Source: CALBZH01 sp964538515 (GTDB taxonomy: Bacteria; Desulfobacterota; Syntrophobacteria; Syntrophobacterales; Syntrophobacteraceae). From it: a DNA stretch of 32,860 nucleotides. Positions 7,601-16,704 of this stretch are shown piece after piece; the stretch's first letter is position 1; every line of letters begins with the position of its first letter. Below the pieces are notes generated by a model. It saw only the letters and a list, made by a program, of their open reading frames with translations, was not told the DNA's origin and ran no database searches. Position numbers and translations under genes: made by a program. The DNA lies in the NCBI GenBank assembly GCA_964538515.1, contig CAZIEW010000064.1, forward strand, positions 1-32,860, given 5' to 3'.

Positions 7601-7667
7601 TGTGCCTTGCGAAACAAAGTTGACAGAGCAGCAGGAATGTGGACTTCAAGTCAGGGAGGAGAAGACG

Positions 7668-9296
7668 ATGTTTTGCTACCAGTGCGAACAGACGGCAAAA
7701 GGTGTAGGCTGTGAGAAGATGGGTGTTTGCGGTAAGCAGCCCGATGTTGCGGCCCTCCAGGATCTCTTGACCCATGCCATGAAGGGGCTCGCCCTCGTCG
7801 CAGTGGAAGGGCGCAAGGTCGGAGTGAACGATCGTGGGACCAACGTCTTCACGTGCGAGGCCATGTTCTCGACGCTCACCAATGTGAACTTCGACCCCAA
7901 AGACATTGCGGCCTTCGTCCAGCGCGCCGTGGATCTGCGGGAAGCGTTGAAGGCGAAGGTGAAAGCCGCCGGCGGGAAAGTCGACTTTGCCGAGGACGCA
8001 GCGACCTTCACTCCGGCTTCGACCGTCGAGGCGATGGTGGCCCAGGGCGAGAAAGTGGGCCTGAAATCCGATCCGTCCGTCAACCCGGACATTCTCTCCT
8101 TGCAGCACACGGTGCTTTTTGGTCTTCGGGGCATCAGCGCTTATGCTGATCACGCCCAGATCCTCGGCCAGGAAGACGACAGCGTGTATGGCTTCGTCCA
8201 TGAAGCCCTTGCCGCCATGATGGACAAGAGCTTAGGGCTCAACGACTGGGTAGGGCTCACCTTGAAATGCGGCGAAGTGAACCTCAAGGCCATGGAGCTC
8301 CTCGATGCGGGCAACACGGGCGCCTACGGACACCCGGTGCCGACCAAGGTCCCCCTGGGACACCGGAAAGGCAAGGCCATCCTCGTTTCGGGCCATGATC
8401 TGAAAGACCTGGATGAGCTCCTCAAGCAGACCGCCGGCAAGGGTATCGACATCTACACCCACGGCGAAATGCTCCCGACCCACGGCTACCCCAAGCTCAA
8501 GGCCCATCCTCACTTCTACGGCCACTTCGGCACGGCATGGCAGAACCAGGCCAAGGAATTCAGCCAGTTTCCGGGCGCCATTCTCATGACCACCAACTGC
8601 ATCCAGCGTCCCCAGGCTGCCTATGTCGAGAACATCTTCACGTCAGGCATCGTGGGATGGCCGGGTGTCCCCCATATCGGAAACCGCGACTTCACTCCCG
8701 TCATCCAGAAAGCGCTGAGCCTCCCCGGGTTCAGCGAGGATTCCAACGGCAAGGATGTCATGGTCGGTTTTGCCAGGAATACGGTTCTGGGCGTGGCCGA
8801 TAAGGTCATCGAGGCTGTGAAGGGCAAGGCCATTCGCCACTTTTTCCTGGTCGCGGGCTGCGACGGTGCCAAGCCCGGCCGGAATTATTACACGGAATTC
8901 GTCGAGAAAGTCCCCAAGGACTGCGTGGTGCTGACCCTCGCCTGCGGCAAGTTTAGATTCTTCGACAAGGATCTCGGGACCATCGGCGGTCTTCCGCGGC
9001 TCATGGACGTAGGCCAATGCAACGATGCCTACTCGGCCATCCAGATTGCGGTCGCGCTCGCTCAGGCTTTCAACGTGGGTGTGAACGACCTGCCCCTGTC
9101 GATGATCCTTTCCTGGTACGAGCAGAAAGCCGTGGCCATCCTCCTCACCCTGTTTCATCTTGGGATCAAGAACATCCGTCTTGGGCCGTCGCTCCCTGCC
9201 TTCGTGACCCCCAACGTGCTCGATGTACTCGTCAAGAATTTCAACATCATGCCTATCAGCACGCCCGATGAGGACCTGAAGGCCATTCTCGGCTGA
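7668..9296 (+). CDS. hcp: Hybrid cluster protein (Hcp), class I
   Basis: 542 residues, cytoplasmic. Hcp carries a cubane and a hybrid Fe-S-O cluster; it reduces NO to N2O and, in vitro, hydroxylamine to ammonia. Start at 7668, six bases after GGGAGGAG; the open frame extends 22 codons further but without a ribosome binding site. The N-terminal cysteines C3, C6, C15 and C21 match the C-X2-C-X8-C-X5-C spacing of class I (Desulfovibrio-type) proteins. The hybrid-cluster ligands are all present at near-identical spacing: H243, E267, C311 (TTNC), C398 (VAGC, the persulfide position), C426 (LACG), C451 (GQC) and E485 (WYEQK). No hcr reductase gene is adjacent; the electron donor may have been the decayed rubredoxin or a ferredoxin. 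It is the first intact gene behind the FNR/HcpR-type promoter. Confidence 0.97.
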   Translation: MFCYQCEQTAKGVGCEKMGVCGKQPDVAALQDLLTHAMKGLALVAVEGRKVGVNDRGTNVFTCEAMFSTLTNVNFDPKDIAAFVQRAVDLREALKAKVKAAGGKVDFAEDAATFTPASTVEAMVAQGEKVGLKSDPSVNPDILSLQHTVLFGLRGISAYADHAQILGQEDDSVYGFVHEALAAMMDKSLGLNDWVGLTLKCGEVNLKAMELLDAGNTGAYGHPVPTKVPLGHRKGKAILVSGHDLKDLDELLKQTAGKGIDIYTHGEMLPTHGYPKLKAHPHFYGHFGTAWQNQAKEFSQFPGAILMTTNCIQRPQAAYVENIFTSGIVGWPGVPHIGNRDFTPVIQKALSLPGFSEDSNGKDVMVGFARNTVLGVADKVIEAVKGKAIRHFFLVAGCDGAKPGRNYYTEFVEKVPKDCVVLTLACGKFRFFDKDLGTIGGLPRLMDVGQCNDAYSAIQIAVALAQAFNVGVNDLPLSMILSWYEQKAVAILLTLFHLGIKNIRLGPSLPAFVTPNVLDVLVKNFNIMPISTPDEDLKAILG

Positions 9297-9306
9297 TCCA
9301 CCGGCA

Positions 9307-9335
9307 AGTGGGGGAGTCTCACCGATTCCCCCACT
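9307..9335 (+). terminator. Stem-loop after hcp, possible partial terminator
   Basis: AGTGGGGGA (9307-9315) pairs perfectly with TCCCCCACT (9327-9335) across an 11-base loop, starting eleven bases after the hcp stop. There is no T-run, so full termination is unlikely. It may reduce read-through into the downstream genes or protect the hcp message. Confidence 0.45.
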
Positions 9336-9418
9336 CCGCAGCCTTGCAGCGGACCTAAGAGCGGGAGCGGTCATCGCGTCTTTCGGATGCATGAAGAGGC
9401 GGGCACAAGGAGGAGTCC

Positions 9419-9880
9419 ATGCCATGGGATCGAATGGATCAGCTGTACCGGGCGATCGTTGAGAGCGCCCGAGATGCAGTGATCACCGCGGATCGGGAAG
9501 GGCTCATTCGCTTGTGGAGCACCGGCGCCGAGCGGATGTTCGGGTTTTCCAAGTCGGAAGCGCTGGGGCAGAGCCTGGATCTCATCATCCCCGAGCCCCT
9601 TCGGAATCGCCACTGGGAAGGCTATCGCACGGTGATGGCGGAAGGCCGGAGCCGTTATGAGTCGGATTTGCTGGCTGTGCCGGCCTTGAGGAAGGATGGG
9701 ACTCGCATCTCGGTGGAATTCACCCTGGTGCCTCTCAAGGACGAACAGGGTCGACTGGAGGGAATCGCTGCCATTCTTCGCGACGTGACGGAACGGTGGA
9801 ACCGCGACAAGGCCCTGCGGCAGCGTCTTGCGGAGCTCGAGGCCCGATGGGGGACGGCTGAGGCCGAGAGGCAGACGTGA
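9419..9880 (+). CDS. Stand-alone PAS-domain protein
   Basis: 153 residues containing a single PAS domain with its PAC segment (about 8-128: AIVESARDAVITADREG, GAERMFGFSKSEALG, LRKDGTRISVEFTLVPL, AILRDVTER), then a short charged helix. There is no kinase, cyclase or DNA-binding output. Start at 9419 with AAGGAGGAG ending three bases before. An ATG at 9424 is out of frame. PAS domains bind haem, flavin or small ligands or mediate dimerisation; the cofactor cannot be told from sequence. Its place between hcp and the flavodiiron gene suggests sensing of redox state or NO, or an accessory role, but this is only context. Family recognition is firm. Confidence 0.85.
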   Translation: MPWDRMDQLYRAIVESARDAVITADREGLIRLWSTGAERMFGFSKSEALGQSLDLIIPEPLRNRHWEGYRTVMAEGRSRYESDLLAVPALRKDGTRISVEFTLVPLKDEQGRLEGIAAILRDVTERWNRDKALRQRLAELEARWGTAEAERQT

Positions 9881-9947
9881 CTCTCGGAGAAAAGGCAGGC
9901 TTTCATCGTCGAAAAAGCAGTGCAGAACCGTTGGAGGACTCATTGCC

Positions 9948-11129
9948 ATGAACAAGCGGACAATCAAGGATCGAGTTTACTGGATGGGGGCCATCGATTG
10001 GGACAGGCGCCTTTTCGATTCGCTCATCCCACTCCCGGACGGCACCACCTACAATGCCTACCTGGTTGTAGGCAGCGAAAAGACAGTCCTGCTGGATACG
10101 GTCGATCCGCCCATGGTCGATGGTTTTATGCGGCAATTGGACGGGATCCCCACGATCGATTTCATCGTCTCCCACCATGCCGAGCAGGACCATTCGGGAT
10201 CCATCGCCCGAGTACTCGACCGATTTCCGAGGGCCAGGGTGATTTCGACGCCCAGGGCCAAGGGGATGCTCACCGACCTGCTGGGGATCTCGAGCGACGC
10301 CATCGTCACCGTCGAGGACGGCGAAACCCTTTCGCTGGGCGACAAGACACTCAAGTTCATCCACACGCCCTGGGTGCACTGGCCTGAAACCATGGCGACC
10401 TACCTGGAAGAAGATCATATTCTTTTCAGCTGTGATTTCTTCGGCTCCCACATCGCGTCCTCGGATCTTTTCGTGACCGATGAGGGGCGTGTGCTCGAAG
10501 CGGCCAAGCGCTACTTTGCGGAAATCATGATGCCCTTTCGGAGCACCATCGAAAAGAACCTCGAGAAGCTGGGTCACTACAAGGTTCAGATGATCGCACC
10601 CAGCCACGGACAGATCTACGACAAGCCGTCCTGGATCATGGGCGCCTACCGGGAATGGGTGCATGGGGCACCCCGCAACTCGGTGGTTCTGCCGTACGTC
10701 TCGATGCACGCAAGCACGAAGTCCATGGTTGAGCATCTGACATCGGCGCTGGCCGACCGCGGCGTGCGGGTTGAGCTGTTCAACCTGGTTGCCACGGATA
10801 TCGGAAAGCTCGCCATTGCTTTGGTCGATGCAGGGACCATCGTCGTCGGTACGCCGACCGTGCTTGCGGGACCTCATCCTCTCGCCGCCTACGCGGTTTT
10901 TCTCGCCAATGCCCTGCGGCCCAAGGCGAAGTTCCTCTCCATCGTGGGCTCTTACGGGTGGGGTGGGAAGACCGTGGAAACCCTGGCCGGCATGATCCCC
11001 AACCTGAAGGTCGAGGTGCTGCCCCCCGTGCTGTGCAAGGGGCTGCCATCATTGAGTGATTTCGAGGCGTTGGATGACCTGGCCGAGGCGATTGCGGACA
11101 AGCACAAAGAGAGTGGCTTCGTGTGCTGA
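9948..11129 (+). CDS. A-type flavodiiron protein (NO/O2 reductase)
   Basis: 393 residues, the usual core length, with no rubredoxin extension. Flavodiiron proteins reduce NO to N2O and/or O2 to water in the cytoplasm. The N-terminal metallo-beta-lactamase-like domain (about 1-245) shows the diiron ligands H77, E79, D81 and H82 (HAEQDH), H144 (HWPETM), D163 (SCDFFG) and H220 (PSHG). The C-terminal flavodoxin domain (about 250-390) has SMHASTKSM for the FMN phosphate and VGSYGWGG. The start at 9948 follows TTGGAGGA with a somewhat long gap of ten bases; no better start exists. Electrons normally come from rubredoxin, whose local gene looks dead, so a donor must be encoded elsewhere. The neighbours hcp and nar point to NO removal as the main job. 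Names used for such genes include fprA, roo and norV. Confidence 0.94.
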   Translation: MNKRTIKDRVYWMGAIDWDRRLFDSLIPLPDGTTYNAYLVVGSEKTVLLDTVDPPMVDGFMRQLDGIPTIDFIVSHHAEQDHSGSIARVLDRFPRARVISTPRAKGMLTDLLGISSDAIVTVEDGETLSLGDKTLKFIHTPWVHWPETMATYLEEDHILFSCDFFGSHIASSDLFVTDEGRVLEAAKRYFAEIMMPFRSTIEKNLEKLGHYKVQMIAPSHGQIYDKPSWIMGAYREWVHGAPRNSVVLPYVSMHASTKSMVEHLTSALADRGVRVELFNLVATDIGKLAIALVDAGTIVVGTPTVLAGPHPLAAYAVFLANALRPKAKFLSIVGSYGWGGKTVETLAGMIPNLKVEVLPPVLCKGLPSLSDFEALDDLAEAIADKHKESGFVC

Positions 11130-11166
11130 TCGAGCGGATTTTCATCGCAGGCGCGGAAGAGCTGAA

Positions 11167-11574
11167 ATGGAAAACAAGACGGAGAGCCGGGAGATTGACC
11201 TATCGAGAGTTGGTTTGACCGATGCGGACGTCTATGAAGCCATGAAGTCCATGTCAGGCTACCTGGATATCACACCGGTGGATTTCAAGGAGCTTTACTG
11301 CATCGCCTACAAGCATGCCGCGGAGCGGTTTGCCCGGTCCATGACGGCACGCGACATCATGGCCGCGACGGTTGTATCCGTGAGCCCTGAGGCGCCCCTC
11401 TCGGAGGTGGTCGAGACCATGAGTCAAAACCGGGTGTCCGGTGTACCCGTGGTCCATGGGGATCGAAAATTCTTTGGGGTCATTTCGGAAAAGGACATCC
11501 TCTACCAGTTGATCGGTGAGACGACGGGTATAGAAGTCTCCATCCAGCGTTTTTTGGGGAGAAGAGTCCAATGA
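11167..11574 (+). CDS. Short CBS-domain protein overlapping narG
   Basis: 135 residues. The first 55 residues (SRVGLTDADVYEAM, then ITPVDFKELYCIAYKHA) resemble the linker seen before the CBS pair of HPP-family-associated CBS proteins. One CBS motif follows: MTARDIMAATVVSVSPEAPL ... SGVPVVHGDRKFFGVISEKDIL (about 59-115). The second CBS repeat expected in a Bateman module is missing; after residue 115 only 20 residues remain. CBS pairs bind adenine nucleotides and regulate partner proteins; a single motif could dimerise. The ATG of narG lies inside the last codons (ATGA overlap), indicating tight translational coupling and a possible role in nitrate reductase expression or control. The ribosome binding site is weak (GGAAGAGC). 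It could be a truncated gene that has been retained. Confidence 0.8.
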   Translation: MENKTESREIDLSRVGLTDADVYEAMKSMSGYLDITPVDFKELYCIAYKHAAERFARSMTARDIMAATVVSVSPEAPLSEVVETMSQNRVSGVPVVHGDRKFFGVISEKDILYQLIGETTGIEVSIQRFLGRRVQ

Positions 11575-14500
11575 GTGCCAGGGAGTTTCTGTCGACCTTG
11601 CGTCATTTTCGACGCAGCCAGACCAATGAATGCGGGCACGAGCGCCCCCTCGCCGACGGGTGGGGAGAGGTCCGATGCGGCGGGCGTGAGTGGGAAGACC
11701 TCTACCGGCGGCGGTGGCAATACGACAAGGTGGTTCGCTCGACCCACGGGGTCAACTGCACGGGGTCCTGCTCCTGGAACGTCTTTGTGAAAGACGGGAT
11801 CATTGTGTGGGAAACCCAGAAGGTGGACTACCCGAAGGTGGGCGTCGACCTTCCGGCCTATGAGCCCCGAGGGTGCCCCCGCGGCGCCACCTTTTCCTGG
11901 TACGTATACAGCCCGATCCGGGTGAAGTATCCGTACCTGCGCTCGACCCTGCTGCAGGTATGGCGGGACGCGTTGAAGATGCATGGCGACCCGGTGGCGG
12001 CCTGGAAGAGCATCATCCGCAACCCCGATAAGGTCGCACGTTATCGGCAGGTGCGGGGCAAAGGGGGATTTGTCCGGGTCACTTGGGATGAAGTCAACAG
12101 ACTCATCGCGGCTGCCCTGGTCGCCACCATTCAGGATTACGGGCCGGACCGGATTTTCGGCTTTTCACCGATCCCCGCCATGTCCATGGTGTGCTATGCC
12201 TCGGGCGCCCGGTTTCTTTCCCTCATCGGCGCGTCCATGATCAGCTTCTACGACTGGTACTGCGACTTGCCGCCCGCCTCCCCCCAGATCTGGGGCGAGC
12301 AGACGGACGTTCCCGTGAGCGCCGACTGGTTTGAGTCATCCTACATGATTGTCTGGGGTACCAACCTCCCCATGACGCGCACCCCGGACGCGCACTTCTT
12401 CACCGAGGCCCGCTACAGGGGGACGCGAGTGACGGCCGTGGCCCCAGACTACGCCGAATACGTGAAGTTCGCTGACACCTGGCTTCCGGCACGGGCAGGG
12501 ACCGACGGGGCCCTCGCCATGGCCATGGTCTTCGTGATTCTCAAGGAATTCTACCTCGACCGACGGTGCGACACCTTCGCGGATTACGCCGTGCGGTTCA
12601 CGGACCTGCCGTTTCTGGTGCGGCTGCGTAAGGATGGCGACCACTATGCGTCGGACCGGTTTCTGAGAGCCTCGGACCTCGAGCTGGACGTGAAAAACAG
12701 TGAATGGAAGACGGTCATCTTCGATGAAGGCTCACAGGATTTCAGGGTGCCCCACGGCAGCATCGGCTTCCGCTGGGGAGAGGAAAGCCAGTGGAACCTG
12801 CATCTCAAGGATTCGGTTGGCAATGGAGACCTTCGGCCGGCCCTGAGCCTTGCCGGCGAAACGGAGGACTGGGTCCCGGTGGCCTTTCCTCTGTTTGAAT
12901 CCGGCGAGCCGGGAATCAAGACAGGCATGGCTCCCGTTCGAAAAGTGGGGCAGGGTGCAAAGGCAATTTGGGTAACCACCGTCTTCGATCTCCTGGCCGC
13001 GCACGTCGGGGTGGACCGTGGGCACGGAGGCGATGTGGCCGCCCACTACGACGATGCCGTGCCCTACACACCGGCCTGGCAGGAAGCCATCACAGGGGTT
13101 CCACGGGCGGACGTCATCCGGGTGGCCCGCGAGTTTGCGGAAAACGCCGAAAAAACCCGTGGCAGATCCATGATCTTTCTCGGAGCGGGCACCAACCACT
13201 GGTATCACAGCGACACCATCTACCGGGCCATCATCAGCCTGGTGACCCTGTGCGGCTGCCAGGGGGTGAACGGCGGAGGCTGGGCCCATTACGTCGGTCA
13301 GGAAAAACTCCGTCCCCAGGCGGGCTGGTCTTCCGTTGCCTTCGCCCAGGACTGGGTGCGACCCCCAAGGCTCCAGAACGGGACTTCCTTCTACTACATG
13401 GCAACAGACCACTGGCGGTACGAGAATCTGGACCTTTCAGCGCTCCGCTCCCCCGTCTATCCGCCGTCCAATGGGCTGAAACACCCGGCTGATTTCAACA
13501 TCCTGGCGGCTCGGCTGGGCTGGCTGCCGTCTTACCCCCAGTTCAACGCCAACCCGCTCCAGATCTGCGAGGAAGCCACGGCGGCCGGGGCGGCTGACGA
13601 TGGGGCCATCGCCGCCCACGCCGCTGAAAAGCTTCGAACGGGTTCTCTCCGATTCGCCGTCGAAGATCCTTGCCATCCGCTAAATATCCCGCGAGTACTC
13701 TTTCTGTGGCGCGCCAATCTGCTCGGAGCGAGCGGCAAGGGGCACGAGTATTTCCTCAAGCACCTCCTGGGGATCGACCATGCGGTTCTGAACGACGAGG
13801 GGCGATACGAGAATCCGAAAACCCTAACGATCCGGGGAGCCACGCCGCAAGGCAAGCTGGATCTGCTGGTGACAACTGAGCTTCGCATGAGCACGAGCGC
13901 GCTGTACGCCGATGTGGTGCTCCCCGCGGCAGGCTGGTATGAGATGCACGACCTGAGCACCACCGATATGCACCCGTTCATCCATCCCTTCAATCCGGCC
14001 GTCGATCCCCCGTGGGACACGCGGACCAACTGGGACCAGTTCACGTCCATTGCCGAAGTCTTCTCACGGCTCGCCGAGAACCACCTGGGGATACGAAAGG
14101 ACCTGGTCGCGACCCCGCTCTTGCACGACTCCCCCGGCGAGATCGGGCAGCCTTTGGGCCAGGTGAAGGATTGGCGTACGGGCGAAGCCGAGGCCATCCC
14201 GGGGAAGACCATGCCGCAGCTCCAGGTCGTCACGCGGGATTACCCCAACACGTTCAAGATGATGACGGCTCTCGGGCCCCTGGCGCGCGACATCGGGGTG
14301 GGCTCCAAAGGCATTGCCTGGAAGGCCACTGAGGAATACGATGCTCTCAAGGAGCGTGTCGGCACAGTCGAAGCGATCGGTGTCGCGGCGGGGATGCCCA
14401 GGCTCGAAACGGGGCTCCAGGTGGCGGAGGCGATCCTCGCTCTCTCCCCGGAAACCAACCCCCACGCGGCAGCCAAGGCCTGGGATGCTGTGAGCCGGCG

Positions 14501-15275
14501 AACGGGCCTGGACCTCACGCATTTGAAACCGGATGGGGAGCCCTTCACCTTCGCCGACTTGGACGCCCAGCCGCGCAAGGTCCTGACCAGTCCCGTCTGG
14601 AGCGGGGTCGAATCCGAGGAGCGGACCTATTCGGCCTTTGTCATCAACATCGAAGAGAAAATCCCCTTCCGGACCCTCACCGGACGGCAGCACTTTTATC
14701 TCGACCACCCGTGGATGCTCGAGTTCGGGGAGGGGCTTCCCATCTACCGACCGCCTCTGGACATGAGCCTGCTCGGGTCGACCGACGTGCGCCACCCGGG
14801 GCGAAACGGCAAGGAAATCGTGCTGAACTACCTCACGCCCCACTCCAAATGGTCCATTCACAGCACCTACTCGGACACGCTGACCATGCTCACCCTCTTT
14901 CGCGGCGGGGAGGCCATCTGGATCAACCACGAGGACGCGGCGACCATCGATGTGGCGGACAACGACTGGGTGGAGTGCTTCAACGTGAACGGCGTCGTCA
15001 TGGCCAAGGCGGTGGTGAGCCACCGGGTGCCGCGCGGGAAGGCGTTCATGTACCATGCCCAGGAGCGGCTCATCAACACGCCGGGCTCGCCCCTGTCCGG
15101 GAAGCGGGGCGGCACCCACAACAGCGTTACGCGCATCCTCATGAAGCCCACCCAGATGATCGGGGGCTACGCCCAGCTGAGCTACGGCTTTAACTATTAC
15201 GGCCCCACGGGAGCCCAGCGCGACGAGGTCATCGTGGTGCGGAAGGCGGAGGAGGTGAGATGGTATGAAGATTAG
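11571..15275 (+). CDS. narG: Respiratory nitrate reductase, alpha subunit NarG
   Basis: 1234 residues (E. coli NarG 1247), similar along its whole length. It is the catalytic subunit of the membrane-bound, cytoplasm-facing nitrate reductase, carrying Mo-bis-MGD and the FS0 iron-sulfur cluster. FS0 ligands are H59, C63, C67 and C102 (THGVNCTGSC ... RGCPRG); histidine as first ligand is typical of NarG. The molybdenum ligand is D228 in SFYDWYCDLPPASPQ. Long near-identical blocks follow: SADWFESSYMIVWG, RTPDAHFFTEARY, GGWAHYVGQEKLRPQ, TPHSKWSIHSTYSD and YAQLSYGFNYYG. There is no twin-arginine export signal (only HFRRSQT), consistent with an inward-facing enzyme. It overlaps the CBS gene by four bases upstream and narH by eleven bases downstream. 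Confidence 0.98.
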   Translation: MSAREFLSTLRHFRRSQTNECGHERPLADGWGEVRCGGREWEDLYRRRWQYDKVVRSTHGVNCTGSCSWNVFVKDGIIVWETQKVDYPKVGVDLPAYEPRGCPRGATFSWYVYSPIRVKYPYLRSTLLQVWRDALKMHGDPVAAWKSIIRNPDKVARYRQVRGKGGFVRVTWDEVNRLIAAALVATIQDYGPDRIFGFSPIPAMSMVCYASGARFLSLIGASMISFYDWYCDLPPASPQIWGEQTDVPVSADWFESSYMIVWGTNLPMTRTPDAHFFTEARYRGTRVTAVAPDYAEYVKFADTWLPARAGTDGALAMAMVFVILKEFYLDRRCDTFADYAVRFTDLPFLVRLRKDGDHYASDRFLRASDLELDVKNSEWKTVIFDEGSQDFRVPHGSIGFRWGEESQWNLHLKDSVGNGDLRPALSLAGETEDWVPVAFPLFESGEPGIKTGMAPVRKVGQGAKAIWVTTVFDLLAAHVGVDRGHGGDVAAHYDDAVPYTPAWQEAITGVPRADVIRVAREFAENAEKTRGRSMIFLGAGTNHWYHSDTIYRAIISLVTLCGCQGVNGGGWAHYVGQEKLRPQAGWSSVAFAQDWVRPPRLQNGTSFYYMATDHWRYENLDLSALRSPVYPPSNGLKHPADFNILAARLGWLPSYPQFNANPLQICEEATAAGAADDGAIAAHAAEKLRTGSLRFAVEDPCHPLNIPRVLFLWRANLLGASGKGHEYFLKHLLGIDHAVLNDEGRYENPKTLTIRGATPQGKLDLLVTTELRMSTSALYADVVLPAAGWYEMHDLSTTDMHPFIHPFNPAVDPPWDTRTNWDQFTSIAEVFSRLAENHLGIRKDLVATPLLHDSPGEIGQPLGQVKDWRTGEAEAIPGKTMPQLQVVTRDYPNTFKMMTALGPLARDIGVGSKGIAWKATEEYDALKERVGTVEAIGVAAGMPRLETGLQVAEAILALSPETNPHAAAKAWDAVSRRTGLDLTHLKPDGEPFTFADLDAQPRKVLTSPVWSGVESEERTYSAFVINIEEKIPFRTLTGRQHFYLDHPWMLEFGEGLPIYRPPLDMSLLGSTDVRHPGRNGKEIVLNYLTPHSKWSIHSTYSDTLTMLTLFRGGEAIWINHEDAATIDVADNDWVECFNVNGVVMAKAVVSHRVPRGKAFMYHAQERLINTPGSPLSGKRGGTHNSVTRILMKPTQMIGGYAQLSYGFNYYGPTGAQRDEVIVVRKAEEVRWYED

Positions 15276-16701
15276 AGCCCAGCTGGCCATGGTGATGAAC
15301 CTGGATAAATGCATTGGCTGCCACACCTGCAGCATCCCGTGCAAGAACGTCTGGACCAACCGGAAGGGGGCCGAATACATCTGGTACAACAACGTGGAGA
15401 CCAAGCCGGGGATCGGCTATCCCAAGCGGTGGGAGAGCCAGGACGTCTGGCAGGGCGGGTGGATGCTCAAGGGGGATGAGCCCCGACTGCGGGCCGGCGG
15501 TCGCGCTTCCAAGCTTCTTGGAATCTTCCACAATCCGGACCTTCCTGCCATCGACGACTACTACGAGCCCTGGACCTACGACTACGGGAGCCTCATCTCG
15601 TCCCCCGAAAAGAAGCACCAGCCGTCGGTGCGCCCCAAATCGGTCCTGACGGGCGACAACCTGCGCATCCAGTGGGGTCCCAACTGGGAAGACGACCTGG
15701 CGGGCACCCATGTGACGGGCCAGGACGACGTGAATTTCGAGGGGCTCGACCGGGAGGCTTACCTCCAGTTCCAGAAAGTCTTCATGATGTACCTTCCACG
15801 GATCTGCGAGCACTGCCTCAATCCGGCGTGCGTGGCATCGTGCCCGTCCGGGGCGTTGTACAAGCGGGAGGAAGACGGCATCGTCCTCGTGGACCAGGAG
15901 CGGTGCCGGGGCTGGCGCTATTGCGTTTCGGGCTGCCCTTACAAGAAGGTCTATTTCAACTGGAACACGGGTCGCTCTGAGAAGTGCATCCTCTGCTACC
16001 CCCGGACCGAAGCGGGGCTCCCCACCCTGTGCGCCGAAAGCTGTGTGGGGCGCATTCGATACGTGGGGGTGGTCCTCTACGACACGGACCGTGTCGCGGC
16101 GGCAGCCTCGACGAAAGAGGACCGCGACCTATACGAGGCGCAGCTTTCCATGTTTCTGGACCCCAGCGATCCCAAAGTGCTGGAAGCCGCGAAGCAAAGC
16201 GGCATTGCGCAAGGCTTCCTGGACGCGGCGAAGCGCTCGCCCGTCTATAAACTGGCAGTGGGATGGCGCCTGGCCCTTCCCATCCATCCGGAATTCAGAA
16301 CGCTTCCCATGGTGTGGTACGTACCGCCTTTGAGCCCGGTCGTGGGACACACGGACCCGAATAGCGCCGCACCCGAAGAGATCCTGGACAAGATGAGGAT
16401 ACCTCTGCGCTACCTGGCGAACCTGCTCACGGCGGGAGACGAAGCCCCGGTCCGACGCGCCTTGGGGCGGCTTGTTGCCCTCAGGCGCGCTCTGCGCTCC
16501 GAGCGCCTGGACGGCGTCATGGACCGTGGAGTGCTCGAAGCCGTGGGGCTCGATGAGTCAACGGCCCGGGAGATGGTCCATCTCCTGGCGCTGGCCCCCT
16601 ACAAAGACCGCTATGTTGTCCCCGCCGGGCATGCCGAGCAGGTATCGAAGGTGCACCGAGCGCAGGGAGCCGCGGGTTACCCTGCGTCGTGCCTGGAGTG
16701 A
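15265..16701 (+). CDS. narH: Respiratory nitrate reductase, beta subunit NarH
   Basis: 478 residues (E. coli 512). The electron-transfer subunit carries four iron-sulfur clusters between the NarI haems and NarG. The first motif is C16-X2-C19-X2-C22-X3-C26. Further cysteine groups are CEHCLNPACVASC, the CRGWRYC group (C214, W217, C220) and SEKCILC. The W in place of a cysteine marks the [3Fe-4S] cluster, as in E. coli NarH (C217, W220, C223). YKKVYFNWNTG and CVGRIRYVGV are family signatures. The ATG at 15265 lies inside the end of narG, after GGAGG (15250-15255). The C-terminal 80 residues diverge from E. coli, as is common. Confidence 0.97.
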   Translation: MKIRAQLAMVMNLDKCIGCHTCSIPCKNVWTNRKGAEYIWYNNVETKPGIGYPKRWESQDVWQGGWMLKGDEPRLRAGGRASKLLGIFHNPDLPAIDDYYEPWTYDYGSLISSPEKKHQPSVRPKSVLTGDNLRIQWGPNWEDDLAGTHVTGQDDVNFEGLDREAYLQFQKVFMMYLPRICEHCLNPACVASCPSGALYKREEDGIVLVDQERCRGWRYCVSGCPYKKVYFNWNTGRSEKCILCYPRTEAGLPTLCAESCVGRIRYVGVVLYDTDRVAAAASTKEDRDLYEAQLSMFLDPSDPKVLEAAKQSGIAQGFLDAAKRSPVYKLAVGWRLALPIHPEFRTLPMVWYVPPLSPVVGHTDPNSAAPEEILDKMRIPLRYLANLLTAGDEAPVRRALGRLVALRRALRSERLDGVMDRGVLEAVGLDESTAREMVHLLALAPYKDRYVVPAGHAEQVSKVHRAQGAAGYPASCLE

Positions 16702-16704
16702 GCC

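Larger units (their letters stand above)
6975..7667. other. Long gap: FNR-type promoter, rubredoxin remnant, palindromic repeat
   Basis: No intact gene in 693 bases. From 6975 to 7290 nothing was recognised. The rest holds a dyad plus -10 element (7294-7334), a decayed rubredoxin frame (about 7406-7532), a C-tract/G-tract inverted repeat (7565-7600), and the hcp ribosome binding site (7654-7661). A 63-residue frame at 7330-7521 with one hydrophobic stretch overlaps the rubredoxin remnant and is not supported as a gene. Confidence 0.55.

Noticed and set aside
7614..7640. TTGACA close to hcp as a possible second promoter
   Set aside because: No acceptable -10 element lies 16-18 bases downstream.
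9903..10877. 324-residue minus-strand frame opposite the flavodiiron gene
   Set aside because: It is fully opposite a gene with intact metal ligands and has no family.
14064..15404. 446-residue open frame on the minus strand opposite narG/narH
   Set aside because: It lies wholly opposite confirmed nar genes, has no recognisable domain and arises from high GC codon bias.
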